A stretch of DNA of 64,000 nucleotides from Desulfobacter hydrogenophilus (GCF_004319545.1 NZ_CP036313.1:2544501-2608500), one strand, 5' to 3'; shown: positions 9,325-17,329, counted from the first letter of the stretch. Program-made: numbers and translations. Notes: generated by a model not told the origin, from the letters alone.

Positions 9325-9727
9325 CTTTAAGTTTTGACTGGGACAGCCTGGTGATTGTTTCTCCGTCCAGAATAATTTCGCCTTGTTCGAGTTCTCCAGC
9401 CCGCCCATCAGATTGAGCAGTGTGGTTTTACCCGACCCTGAAGGCCCTGCAAGCGCACAAAACGCCCCCTTTTCAACACTAAGGACCGCAGGTTAAATAA
9501 CTTGAACGAAATAGCTTACCTTTTGGCCCATCTCCTTCGTTGCATTAAAGGCCCAATAGGCCTGCTATTCAACCTTTAATGCGCCTTGTCGATGAACCAA
9601 AATTCGGCGTTCTTTCTGCCCAACTTATTTAATCTGCGGTCCTAAGGGACACGTGGTCCAAGGCATGAACCAGCACATTGCCCTGTTTATAGATTTTACT
9701 GACACTTTTGACTTCAACCATATTCAT
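9325..9727 (-). pseudogene. LolD-like ABC transporter ATPase, disrupted
   Basis: Reading the minus strand from 9727, 'MNMVEVKSVSKIYKQGN' and 'VHALDHVSL' is a LolD/MacB-type start. The frame is then interrupted by the 158-bp element at 9484-9641 and resumes with 'SVEKGAFCALAGPSGSGKTT' (intact Walker A). One base is missing near 9377: after 'LMGGLE' the family text 'EQGEIILDGETITRLSQ' continues in the next frame. Past about 9325 the gene is gone, so signature, Walker B and switch regions are absent. Three independent lesions make this a clear pseudogene. Confidence 0.85.
9484..9641. mobile_element. 158-bp palindromic MITE-like element with 5-bp target duplication
   Basis: The ends are GACCGCAG (9484-9491) and CTGCGGTC (9634-9641). 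The terminal inverted repeat extends to about 21 bases with two mismatches, and an inner repeat GCATTAAAGG/CCTTTAATGC makes the whole unit an imperfect palindrome. CTAAG flanks it at 9479-9483 and 9642-9646. Removing the element plus one CTAAG restores a continuous lolD-like frame ('DHVSLSVEKG'), which proves insertion. It codes for nothing, so it must have been moved in trans by a transposase not found here. Confidence 0.85.
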
Positions 9728-9812
9728 TGAATGCCCTATATGTCATCTAGCAGTTTGATTTTGAGGCTTATTTTAATATATACTAATTCCCAATTCACGG
9801 ATAGGAGAGGCT

Positions 9813-10139
9813 ATGCCGAAACGTTCGTTTAGTATTCGCACCAAGCTCATTGCAATTTTTGTATTGATAAAAGGCCTTCCTCTGGTGGCTTTGCCCTGGT
9901 TTTCCTGGAATGTTATTTTAGATTTGGCAGATACATTGAAAAAACAGACCGAGCAGGTGGCCCAGGATGCCAATACGCTGGTTGGGGGCATTGCGGAGAT
10001 GGCGACAAGCAATTCGATTGAGGCATTGGATGACCGCTTGCGGGAAGCCATTGAGCGCCTGACCACAGATACGGCAAGGCATGTGGCCAATTTTTTATAC
10101 GACCGTGATGTGGATATCCGTTTAGCCGCCCGGATTTGA
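9813..10139 (+). pseudogene. N-terminal remnant of a membrane sensor/signalling protein
   Basis: A ribosome site (AGGAGAGG) precedes 108 residues: a basic start 'MPKRSFSIRTKLIAIFVL', one membrane segment (about residues 13-32) and a periplasmic helix ending 'YDRDVDIRLAARI' before TGA. This resembles the first part of cache/HAMP-type sensors with phosphatase, cyclase or kinase outputs, which are several hundred residues long. No continuation was found in other frames downstream, so the rest was deleted. It might still be translated as a membrane stub. Confidence 0.6.
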
Positions 10140-10385
10140 TGGATCTTTATTTGTTTTGAGCATTATTAGAGATATAGAATTTATATATATAGAAATAGAT
10201 GTCCCATAAGAAGTTAAAAATATCAATGGTCTTTTATAAATGATTTGACTTTACGTGGCGACCCTCCAATAATAATCCATCTGCAACAATAACCCGATGC
10301 AGCGAATAAATCATCAACCTTTGCGCTTTAGGGCTGAGTGACTTGTTGCAACCAGATTTTAATTCTATATAAAAAGGAGAGGCGA

Positions 10386-10691
10386 ATGAAAAAAACAAAA
10401 CCAATTTACTTTGTCATTATGATCATTCTGCTTTGTTTTATTTTGCCAACCATGAGTCCTGCGCAACCGGGCTATGATTCCGGTCGTCACGACGGCCGTG
10501 ACAAAGGTCGTCACGACCGTCAACTTCAAGAATGCATTGATCGTTGCTATCATAGGAAAAACAAGTGTGTGCGGCACAGCCGCCACAAAAAACACTGCTA
10601 CGATGAGCTTTATCGCTGCAAAAACAAATGCCTTCACAAGTTCCGGGGAGACGGCCACTGGTACGACGACCGAGGGCAACGAAAAAGATAA
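10386..10691 (+). CDS. Small secreted Cys/His-rich basic protein
   Basis: 101 residues. AAAAAGGAGAGG lies 5-8 bases before the ATG. A lysine start and a hydrophobic segment (about residues 7-22) ending 'SPAQPG' form a signal peptide. The mature part is rich in Arg, His, Lys and Asp, with repeats of 'GRHDGRD'/'GRHDRQ'. Six cysteines follow the pattern CX3C-X5-C-X8-C-X6-CX3C, symmetric around the middle, as in a helical hairpin held by disulfides; the histidines suggest metal binding. Function is unknown. It stands alone between the decayed region and the heme operon, and strong hairpins follow it. Confidence 0.7.
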   Translation: MKKTKPIYFVIMIILLCFILPTMSPAQPGYDSGRHDGRDKGRHDRQLQECIDRCYHRKNKCVRHSRHKKHCYDELYRCKNKCLHKFRGDGHWYDDRGQRKR

Positions 10692-10721
10692 TTACTCTGA
10701 TAAGCTTTGGTTTATCCGCTT

Positions 10722-10754
10722 CTTTTGGCAGTCAGGACGGCTGACTGCCAAAAG
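10722..10754 (+). terminator. Hairpin after the Cys/His-rich gene
   Basis: Perfect 14-bp arms CTTTTGGCAGTCAG (10722-10735) and CTGACTGCCAAAAG (10741-10754) around a 5-base loop. No T-run follows beyond the A/T ends of the arms, so it may act as an mRNA 3' stabiliser as much as a terminator. Confidence 0.6.
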
Positions 10755-10791
10755 ATTTAGCGCCAAGACCTCACCCTGCCTGACACCGCGT

Positions 10792-10845
10792 TTGAACGAA
10801 AAAATACCCATCTGCAACTCTGCAGATGGGTGCTTTTTCGTTCAA
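10792..10845. terminator. Bidirectional rho-independent terminator
   Basis: A long palindrome: TTGAACGAAAAA at the left and TTTTTCGTTCAA at the right enclose the GC-rich arms ACCCATCTGCA/TGCAGATGGGT. The A-run and T-run let it act on both strands, ending the small plus-strand gene and the minus-strand heme operon, whose last stop is at 10853. Confidence 0.9.
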
Positions 10846-10852
10846 ATACTAT

Positions 10853-11962
10853 TTATTTTTTATGCTGGATCGGCTGGTATGTACACAAAGGTTCCTCGGC
10901 CAGGTAATTGCCAGTGGCCTCATATGCCCTGGCCCGGCATCCGCCGCACACCTGTTTGTATTCACAGATTCCGCATTTGGGTTCAAGATTGTTGAAGTCC
11001 CGTAATTTGTTGAACACCTCTGAATTTTCCCACACATCCTTAAAGTGCTGGGTCTTGATGTCCCCACAGGTAACGTCTAAAAAACCGCAGGTCTGTACCC
11101 GGCCCACATGGGAGATGAAGCAGAAACCGGTTCCTGCAAGACAGCCCCTTGTGACCGCATCAAGTCCATGGGTTTCAAAGCTGACTTTTTTGCCTTCAGC
11201 CTTGGCGCGCTGGCGTAAAATCCGGTAATAGTGAGGGGCACAGGTGGCTTTAAGCTGTAAAGATGTTTTATCCCGTTGGTCGTAAAACCAGTTCAGGGTT
11301 TCTTCATACTCCTTTGCGTCAATGGCCGTATCCACGATATATTTGCCCCGGCCCGTGGGCACCAGAAGGAAAATGTGGTGGGCCGCAGCCCCTAATGATT
11401 CTGCCAGAGCAAGGATAGCTGGAATTTCATCAAGATTGGTTTTTGTGATAACGGTATTGATCTGAAATTCCAGTCCGGCCGCTTTGGCTGTTTTTATGCC
11501 GTTTACTGCCCTGTCAAAGGCTCCGTCAAGGCCCCTGAACTCATCATGGGACGCTGCAGTAGAGCCGTCCAGGCTCACGGAGATACGTTTGATGCCGCTT
11601 TTTATAAGGCGTTTCACATTGTCTTCATTGAGCAGGGTGCCGTTGGGGGCCATGACCATGCGAAGGCCGATTTTGTCACCATAGGCGGCAATCTCAAAGA
11701 TGTCATCCCGGAGCAGCGGTTCGCCGCCGGTGAGAATAATGATGGGTTGTCCCACTTCTCTGATCTGATCCAGAAGTTTGAAAGACTCTTCGGTGGTGAG
11801 TTCGTCATTGTATGCGTGGTCTTCAGCCGCGGCCCGGCAATGTTTGCAGGTCAGATTGCACCGGCGGGTTGTCTCCCAGGCCACAAGGCGCAGGGTATTG
11901 TTTTTACCTGGGGCGTGAGGGGTGCCATGTCCCGGAGGGAATTTTCCGTGGGGGTGTACCAT
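10853..11962 (-). CDS. ahbD: AhbD, radical SAM Fe-coproporphyrin III decarboxylase (heme synthase)
   Basis: Last step of the alternative heme pathway of sulfate reducers and archaea: two propionates of iron-coproporphyrin III are decarboxylated to vinyl groups. The radical SAM cluster motif is 'CNLTCKHC' near residue 36, followed by 'TGGEPLLR' and 'SLDGSTAA'. A SPASM-like C-terminal domain has the cysteines of 'CGICEYKQVCGGCRARAYE' near residue 335, plus upstream and downstream partners. Length 369 and the His/Pro/Gly-rich start are typical. It shares its first base region with the end of hemB and sits in one operon with ahbC, which supports the assignment over other radical SAM enzymes. Confidence 0.92.
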   Translation of the reverse strand: MVHPHGKFPPGHGTPHAPGKNNTLRLVAWETTRRCNLTCKHCRAAAEDHAYNDELTTEESFKLLDQIREVGQPIIILTGGEPLLRDDIFEIAAYGDKIGLRMVMAPNGTLLNEDNVKRLIKSGIKRISVSLDGSTAASHDEFRGLDGAFDRAVNGIKTAKAAGLEFQINTVITKTNLDEIPAILALAESLGAAAHHIFLLVPTGRGKYIVDTAIDAKEYEETLNWFYDQRDKTSLQLKATCAPHYYRILRQRAKAEGKKVSFETHGLDAVTRGCLAGTGFCFISHVGRVQTCGFLDVTCGDIKTQHFKDVWENSEVFNKLRDFNNLEPKCGICEYKQVCGGCRARAYEATGNYLAEEPLCTYQPIQHKK

Positions 11963-12939
11963 CAGCTATTCAACTCCCTTGCCACATCAATGGCTGAGTA
12001 GGTCATGATAATATCGGCCCCGGCCCGTTTGATGGACAACAATGCTTCCATGATCATGGCTTTGCCGTCCACCCATCCCATCATTTCAGCCGCCTTGATG
12101 ATGGAGTATTCTCCGGATACATTATATGCGGCCACAGGCAGATCAATTTCTTCTCTTACTCTGTAAATGATATCCAAGTAGGAGAGCGCCGGTTTTACCA
12201 TGATGATATCCGCACCTTCTTGAATGTCCATGGTGGCTTCCCGGATCGCTTCAAGGGAATTGGCCGGATCCATCTGGTAGGTTTTGCGGTTCCCGAATTG
12301 GGGTGCGGATTCCGCAGCTTCCCTGAAAGGGCCGTAAAAGGCAGACGCGTATTTCACTGCATAGGACATGATGGGCACATGGGAAAACCCCTCGTCATCC
12401 AGGGTGCCTCTGATTTCAGCCACGCGACCGTCCATCATGTCGGAAGGGGCCACCATATCGGCACCCGCCTGCACATGGGAAAGCGCCGTTTTTGCAAGCA
12501 GATCCAGGGTGGAATCATTGTCAACGGTGCCGTCATCCATGACCATGCCGCAGTGACCGTGATCCGTGTATTCACACAGGCAGACATCGGTGATCACGGT
12601 TAGATCCGGTACCTGTTCTTTAACGGCTGAAATCGCTTTTTGCACGATACCGTCATGGGCATAGGCCTGGGTGCCAAGACAGTCTTTTTTATCGGGAATA
12701 CCGAACAGCATGATGCCCGGGATGCCTGCATCTTTGGCTTGCTTTGCCGTGGCGACAATGTGATCGCAGGAGAGCTGGAACTGGCCGGGCATGGAATTGA
12801 TGGGCTTTTTAACGGATTTGCCTTCAACCGCAAAAAGGGGAAGAATCAGATCGTCTCTGGAAAGTTTCGTCTCCCTGATCATCCGTCGGAAATTGGCCGT
12901 GGCCCGAAGCCGTCTGCCTCTGTATTCGGGAAACAGCAT
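11962..12939 (-). CDS. hemB: Porphobilinogen synthase (delta-aminolevulinate dehydratase)
   Basis: Condenses two 5-aminolevulinates into porphobilinogen. The start 'MLFPEYRGRRLR' and 'LILPLFAVEG' are typical. The two Schiff-base lysines lie in 'MSYAVKYASAFYGPFR' near residue 195 and 'IIMVKPALSYLD' near 247. The zinc-site cysteines are in 'DVCLCEYTDHGHCG' near 122, so this is a Zn-dependent type. The stop and start with its neighbours overlap (TAATG with ahbC; ATG with ahbD), so expression is tied to the downstream part of the heme pathway. Confidence 0.97.
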   Translation of the reverse strand: MLFPEYRGRRLRATANFRRMIRETKLSRDDLILPLFAVEGKSVKKPINSMPGQFQLSCDHIVATAKQAKDAGIPGIMLFGIPDKKDCLGTQAYAHDGIVQKAISAVKEQVPDLTVITDVCLCEYTDHGHCGMVMDDGTVDNDSTLDLLAKTALSHVQAGADMVAPSDMMDGRVAEIRGTLDDEGFSHVPIMSYAVKYASAFYGPFREAAESAPQFGNRKTYQMDPANSLEAIREATMDIQEGADIIMVKPALSYLDIIYRVREEIDLPVAAYNVSGEYSIIKAAEMMGWVDGKAMIMEALLSIKRAGADIIMTYSAIDVARELNS

Positions 12940-14129
12940 TATACATTCTCCTTTTTGATCTCTTCATCCGTAAGATAACAGGCAGGATCAGAATCCCAGG
13001 GATCATTGGCAACGGATTCGGCCCTGGCCCTGAAATTACCTGCACAGATATCCAGCCACCGGCATTGGGCGCATCTGCCTTTGACGTGTTTTTTCTTTTC
13101 TTTCATTTTCATCAAAAATTCGTTTTCAGGATCTGTCCAGAGTTCGCTGAAGGGTCTGTCCTTGATGTTGCCGAAACTGATCTCCCGCCAGAACTGGTCC
13201 GGGTGGACTTCACCATCCCAGGAGATGCAACCGATGCCCCGGCCCGAATTGTTGCCTTCGTTCATCTCAAGCAGTTCGAGTACTTCGGCGGCCCGTTTGG
13301 GGTCTTCCTTGAGTAGCCGCTGGTACAGGTAAGGACCGTCTGCATGGTTGTCCACGGTAAGGACCTCCTTGGGCTTGTTGCGGTCGTGAAGGTCCTTTGT
13401 GCGGTCCATAATCAGGTCAAGTACCTGGCGGGTTTCCTCGTGGTTTAAATCCTCCTTGGCAATTTCCTGGCCGCGGCCGGAGTAAACTAAGTGGTAAAAA
13501 CAGGCTCTGGGGATATTTTTTTCTTCCAGCAGATCAAAAATGCCCGGGATGTCCTGTACATTTCTTTTATTGATGGTAAATCTCAGCCCCACCTTAATAC
13601 CTGCTTCCTGGCAGTTGTCAACGGCCTGCAATGCTTTTTTATACGCGCCGGCAACGCCCCTGAATTTGTCATGGGTGGCTTCAAGTCCGTCCAGGCTGAT
13701 CCCCACATAGGAGAGCCCCACATCTTTGAGCTGCTTTGCCTTCTCTTTGGTGATCAGGGTGCCGTTGGTTGAGATAACAGCCCGCATGCCCTTGGATACG
13801 GCATACTGAGCATATTCCACAAGGCGTGGATGCATCAGCGGTTCCCCGCCGGAAAACAGCAGCACCGGTACCCCAAATTCTGCCAGGTCATCCATCATGG
13901 CAAGACTTTGTTCGTGGGTCAGTTCATTGTCATAGGCAATATTTTCAGACTGGGCATAGCAGTGAACACACTTCAGGTTGCATCGCCGGGTCATATTCCA
14001 GACCACCACCGGCTTTTTGTCTTTTGAGAACTGAAGCAGATGAGAGGGTAATTTGCCTGAATGTCTTGAATAGCGTAACGTATCCGAGGGTTCCACCGTG
14101 GCGCAGTAAAGTTTTGAAATTCCAATCAT
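12939..14129 (-). CDS. ahbC: AhbC, radical SAM 12,18-didecarboxysiroheme deacetylase
   Basis: Removes the acetate side chains of 12,18-didecarboxysiroheme to give iron-coproporphyrin III, the substrate of AhbD. The start 'MIGISKLYCATVEPSD' is characteristic. The radical SAM motif 'CNLKCVHC' is near residue 52, followed by 'SGGEPLMHPRL', 'STNGTLIT' and 'GISLDGLEATHDKFRG'. C-terminal auxiliary cluster cysteines occur in 'CISWDGEVHPDQFW', 'CAQCRWLDICAGNFRARAE' and 'CYLTDEE'. Its ATG overlaps the stop of the ClpX-like gene by 4 bases. ahbA and ahbB are not in the window. Confidence 0.93.
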   Translation of the reverse strand: MIGISKLYCATVEPSDTLRYSRHSGKLPSHLLQFSKDKKPVVVWNMTRRCNLKCVHCYAQSENIAYDNELTHEQSLAMMDDLAEFGVPVLLFSGGEPLMHPRLVEYAQYAVSKGMRAVISTNGTLITKEKAKQLKDVGLSYVGISLDGLEATHDKFRGVAGAYKKALQAVDNCQEAGIKVGLRFTINKRNVQDIPGIFDLLEEKNIPRACFYHLVYSGRGQEIAKEDLNHEETRQVLDLIMDRTKDLHDRNKPKEVLTVDNHADGPYLYQRLLKEDPKRAAEVLELLEMNEGNNSGRGIGCISWDGEVHPDQFWREISFGNIKDRPFSELWTDPENEFLMKMKEKKKHVKGRCAQCRWLDICAGNFRARAESVANDPWDSDPACYLTDEEIKKENV

Positions 14130-15871
14130 TTTATCTCTTTTCTGATAAGATCGTTGAGGTAAGTTTCGTGGTCGGTTAATGCATCTTTTGACAGGGAAAA
14201 TCTTGTTTTTCCTGTCTTTTCCCGGATCAGATTAAATCCGTCAAAAAAATCCGTGTATATTTTTGAAAGAATCTCATCCGTGGTCGCGTTGTGCTCTATA
14301 AACTGCTGGATGAAAAAATCCGCGGCATCTTCTTCGAACACGACATTTAAATCATAGTTTTTGGATATTTCCAATTCCATCTCTTTGACGTTATCATAGA
14401 ATTTTTTGACCTGTCTAACCGCATCATCTATTTCCATGACATGGGCCGTATAATACTGAACCACCATTTTTGTGCGAATCTGCGTTAAGGTCAGGCCGTG
14501 GCGGATGGAAAAGATTTTCCAGTTCTTTTTTACATATTCATTGATATGATTTGAAAAAAGGATCAACGCATGGTTATATTCGGCCGCGTATTTTTCTTTG
14601 TCATTGCCCTGGACAAGATCCTTTAACACTTGTTCGGGGTGTCTCAGCACCTGTTTGGTGACTGCAAATTGACCGACGGATTCGGAAGGTAGTTTTTCTT
14701 CAAAGCAGAGCATGGCGTCTTCAATCACGGATACAAGCCCCCGGGCACCGGTATTTTCCTTGTGCGCCCTTTCCGCCAGCTCATCTAACGCCTCGTCGGT
14801 GAACAGCAGATCAATCCCATATGATTTAAAATCAAGGCGTTTGCTTAAGATCACCGGGTTGTTGGGCATTTTCAGGATGTCGTAAAGATCTTTTTGGGTC
14901 AGTTCGTCCAGGACACAGCGCACCGGTACCCTGCCGATAAATTCGGACTCAAATCCGTAGGCCACCAAATCCTCTGACCGGGTCTCTTTTAAAAGCTCAT
15001 TGTCTTTTCTGGTATGACTGAGCGAGGCACCGAACCCGATGGCCTGTTTGCTCAATCGTTTCTTCACCACATCCGTCAAACCTGAAAATGCGCCTGACAG
15101 GATAAACAGAATATTGGCGGTATTCACCCGTCTGGCCGAACGTTTCCCGGTTCTCTGGAATGCCTCAAGCTCCTGCATCATGGATACGGGATCATGGGGC
15201 ACCTTTAGATCTACGTCGGTCTCTTCCATGGGCTTGAGCAGGGCCCGCTGGACGCCTGTCCGGGATATCTGAGCACCTAAAACATTGGGGCTGGCAGCTA
15301 TTTTGTCCACTTCATCTACGTAAACAATACCACACTCAGCAAGTTCAATGTCATCCTTCGCTTCTTTGACCAGATCCCGGATCAAATCCTCGACATCCCC
15401 ACCCACATATCCGGTTTCGGAAAATTTGGTGGCATCGGCTTTGACAAAAGGCACCCCTATTTTTTTGGCGATAAGTTTGATCAGATAGGTCTTGCCAATA
15501 CCGGTGGGGCCGAGTAGCAGGATATTGCTTTTAATATTACCCGTGATCTTGAATGGTTCCGTGATCATGGTTTCCTGGTGACGGATTCGGTTGAAATGAG
15601 TGCATATTTTTGTGGCAAGTACGGATTTAGCCTTGTCCTGCCGGATAACGTACTGGTCTAAGTAACTGATCAGTTCCTTAGGCTTGATATTAAAATCAAT
15701 CAGTTTTTTTTTGCCCGACTCAGGTGTTGTGCCGGTAATGGTCTCCTGCTGGGGCTGGATGGAAGGTGTCAGAATTTTAACATTTCCACCAAATCTTTTG
15801 TTCAGAAATTCCCCAAGCTCTTTTTCAATTTTTTTCGGGTCAGGCCCGGTGGCATCATTGTGATAAGTCAT
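14126..15871 (-). CDS. ClpX-like AAA+ unfoldase without the zinc-binding domain
   Basis: 581 residues. After about 55 variable residues comes a ClpX-type AAA+ module: 'PKELISYLDQYVIRQDKAK', Walker A 'GPTGIGKT' near 124, pore loop 'GYVGGDVED' near 151, Walker B 'GIVYVDEVDKI', sensor 1 region 'ILFILSGAFSG', 'EFIGRVPV' and sensor 2 'GARGL'. The N-terminal Cys4 zinc domain of ClpX is missing, but an IGF loop ('QAIGFGASL') suggests it can dock to ClpP. About 180 extra C-terminal residues are helical and unassigned. It is the first gene of the heme operon and overlaps ahbC by 4 bases. Role unknown; proteolytic control or metallation of heme enzymes is a guess. Confidence 0.85.
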   Translation of the reverse strand: MTYHNDATGPDPKKIEKELGEFLNKRFGGNVKILTPSIQPQQETITGTTPESGKKKLIDFNIKPKELISYLDQYVIRQDKAKSVLATKICTHFNRIRHQETMITEPFKITGNIKSNILLLGPTGIGKTYLIKLIAKKIGVPFVKADATKFSETGYVGGDVEDLIRDLVKEAKDDIELAECGIVYVDEVDKIAASPNVLGAQISRTGVQRALLKPMEETDVDLKVPHDPVSMMQELEAFQRTGKRSARRVNTANILFILSGAFSGLTDVVKKRLSKQAIGFGASLSHTRKDNELLKETRSEDLVAYGFESEFIGRVPVRCVLDELTQKDLYDILKMPNNPVILSKRLDFKSYGIDLLFTDEALDELAERAHKENTGARGLVSVIEDAMLCFEEKLPSESVGQFAVTKQVLRHPEQVLKDLVQGNDKEKYAAEYNHALILFSNHINEYVKKNWKIFSIRHGLTLTQIRTKMVVQYYTAHVMEIDDAVRQVKKFYDNVKEMELEISKNYDLNVVFEEDAADFFIQQFIEHNATTDEILSKIYTDFFDGFNLIREKTGKTRFSLSKDALTDHETYLNDLIRKEIK

Positions 15872-15924
15872 AATTATTTATAATAAGCTTGTCTGACCAT
15901 AATTCAAGGAGATAGTGTGACGGC

Positions 15925-16101
15925 CTATTTCTTTTTTTCCTTAAAGTATTCACAGGGCTTTCCCGAAGACTGGAATACTGTGACACTGGGCAGTTGGCGG
16001 CTTTTAAACCCCAATGCCCTGCATCCGTTTGGGTGGGCCGGTTCCCAGGTGACATAAAAAAATCGGCACTTGTAACAATTTCTTTTATCGTCTTCGTTCA
16101 T
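15925..16101 (-). CDS. Conserved 58-residue Cys-containing protein
   Basis: Starts 'MNEDDKRNCYKCRFFYVTWE' and contains 'GCRALGFKS', 'LPS..VFQSSG' and 'PCEYF'. The four cysteines (CxxC near residue 9, then one each near 27 and 50) suggest a small zinc or iron-sulfur knuckle. I recall the same pattern in short proteins of many Desulfobacterota and Geobacter relatives, sometimes carrying a misleading uracil-DNA-glycosylase label although there is no room for that fold. It lies between the tRNA-Leu terminator and the ClpX-like gene. It is easily missed because of its length. Confidence 0.7.
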   Translation of the reverse strand: MNEDDKRNCYKCRFFYVTWEPAHPNGCRALGFKSRQLPSVTVFQSSGKPCEYFKEKKK

Positions 16102-16111
16102 AGCAGCCTAT

Positions 16112-16143
16112 AAAAAAAGCCGCGGCATAATTGCCGCGGCTTT
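16112..16143 (-). terminator. Terminator of the secG/tRNA-Leu unit
   Basis: Arms AGCCGCGGCA and TGCCGCGGCT pair over 10 bases around a 5-6 base loop. On the minus strand they are followed by TTTTTTTA. It lies just after the encoded CCA end of the tRNA. Confidence 0.9.
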
Positions 16144-16150
16144 GAATTTT

Positions 16151-16235
16151 TGGTGCCGAAGGGGAGATTTGAACTCCCACGGGTCGCCCCACACGCCCCT
16201 CAAGCGTGCGTGTCTACCTATTCCACCACTTCGGC
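16151..16235 (-). tRNA. tRNA-Leu (GAG)
   Basis: An 85-base gene with CCA encoded. The acceptor arms GCCGAAG and CTTCGGC pair, the T-loop GTTCAAATC is present, and the long variable arm is that of a class II tRNA. The anticodon loop TTGAGGG gives anticodon GAG. It follows secG by 17 bases, the usual secG-tRNA-Leu arrangement, so it is probably processed from a common transcript. Confidence 0.95.
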
Positions 16236-16252
16236 AAAAAAATTGTTTTTAT

Positions 16253-16549
16253 TCATTCTGCTGCCGGTATCTGCTGTCCTGCTGGCGCAGATGCGTCCTT
16301 CATGACACTGGACTGTGACTGATGCCCTGACATATAGGCCAAAGTTAGAGATGTGATCATGAAGATAATGGCCACGGCCGTGGTAATTTTGGTCAGGATG
16401 TTTGCTGGGCCTGCTGCTCCGAAGAGAGCCTGGCTACCTGCACCACCCATGGATACGCCCATTTCTGCGCCTTTACCGGTCTGCAATAGCACAACAAGTA
16501 TCAAAAATATGCAAACGCTAACGTGTATTGTCACTAAAATACTAGTCAT
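16253..16549 (-). CDS. secG: Preprotein translocase subunit SecG
   Basis: 98-residue inner-membrane component of the SecYEG channel. Two membrane helices (about residues 2-21 and 52-72) flank the conserved cytoplasmic loop 'LLQTGKGAEMGVSMGGAGSQ' and 'LFGAAGPANILTKIT'. The C-terminal tail is Ser/Gln/Ala-rich and variable, as in the family. It follows tpiA by 12 bases and precedes tRNA-Leu, a common bacterial order. Confidence 0.95.
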   Translation of the reverse strand: MTSILVTIHVSVCIFLILVVLLQTGKGAEMGVSMGGAGSQALFGAAGPANILTKITTAVAIIFMITSLTLAYMSGHQSQSSVMKDASAPAGQQIPAAE

Positions 16550-16561
16550 ATTATAAAGTGT

Positions 16562-17329
16562 CTAAAACCTAATAATTTTATTAAAATCTTCCGGGTTCAG
16601 GCTCGCGCCGCCAACCAATGCACCATCTACATCTTCAAGTTGCATCAGGTCTTTGATGTTGCCGGGTTTTACCGATCCGCCGTATAAAATCCGGATTTTT
16701 GCAGCCAGATCTTCTGCGTATTTTTCCTTGAGCAGGGTTCTTAAAAATCCATGCACTTCTTTAACCTGCTCGGGTCCTGCGGTCTTTCCGGTACCAATTG
16801 CCCATACCGGCTCATAAGCCAGGATAAGAGAATCAAGTTCCTTGAGATCAAAGCCTTTTAACCCATCTGATATCTGTTTGTCAAGAATAAAAAACGTTTT
16901 ATCAGCCTCTCGCTGGCTTTCCGTCTCTCCGATGCACATCACCGGGATTAGTCCTGCATCAAGGGCGGCCCGAATCTTAAACCCGACAATTTCGTCTGTT
17001 TCACCAAAGTACTGTCTACGTTCGGAATGGCCGATAATGACGTAGTCAGCGCCAGCATCCCTGATCATTTCTCCGGACACTTCACCGGTAAACGCCCCTT
17101 CCTTGCCTGGGTAAATGTTCTGGGCCCCCAGTCGGACCGGGGAATTTTCACCCAAGGCGGCAGCGACCAAGGGCAAAGACAATGCTGTGGGGGCAATCAT
17201 AATATCAACGCCTTGAGCCCCCTTGCTTAAGTCTGCCAGCTGTTTTGCCGCAGCAACAGCCTGGGTACCGGTTTTGTACATTTTCCAGTTGCCGGCAATC
17301 AATGGAGTTCTGATCGCAGTTTCTGTCAT
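16562..17329 (-). CDS. tpiA: Triosephosphate isomerase
   Basis: Interconverts dihydroxyacetone phosphate and glyceraldehyde 3-phosphate. Catalytic residues are all present: Asn/Lys in 'AGNWKMYKT' near residue 13, His in 'IIGHSERRQYFGE' near 99, Glu in 'AYEPVWAIGTGKTA' near 170 with the mobile loop following, and the phosphate-binding 'YGGSVKPGN'. Length 255 is normal. GGAGGAAAAA lies upstream of the ATG. It follows gap by 11 bases, so the two glycolytic genes form an operon with secG. Confidence 0.98.
   Translation of the reverse strand: MTETAIRTPLIAGNWKMYKTGTQAVAAAKQLADLSKGAQGVDIMIAPTALSLPLVAAALGENSPVRLGAQNIYPGKEGAFTGEVSGEMIRDAGADYVIIGHSERRQYFGETDEIVGFKIRAALDAGLIPVMCIGETESQREADKTFFILDKQISDGLKGFDLKELDSLILAYEPVWAIGTGKTAGPEQVKEVHGFLRTLLKEKYAEDLAAKIRILYGGSVKPGNIKDLMQLEDVDGALVGGASLNPEDFNKIIRF

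Noticed and set aside
10346..10373. TTGCAA and TATATA boxes before the Cys/His-rich gene
   Set aside because: The resulting start would fall on or after the ribosome site at 10375, leaving no usable leader.
15855..16055. 66-codon minus-strand frame over the small Cys gene
   Set aside because: The overlapping frame 15925-16101 has the conserved cysteine pattern and a better start, so this one is a shadow.
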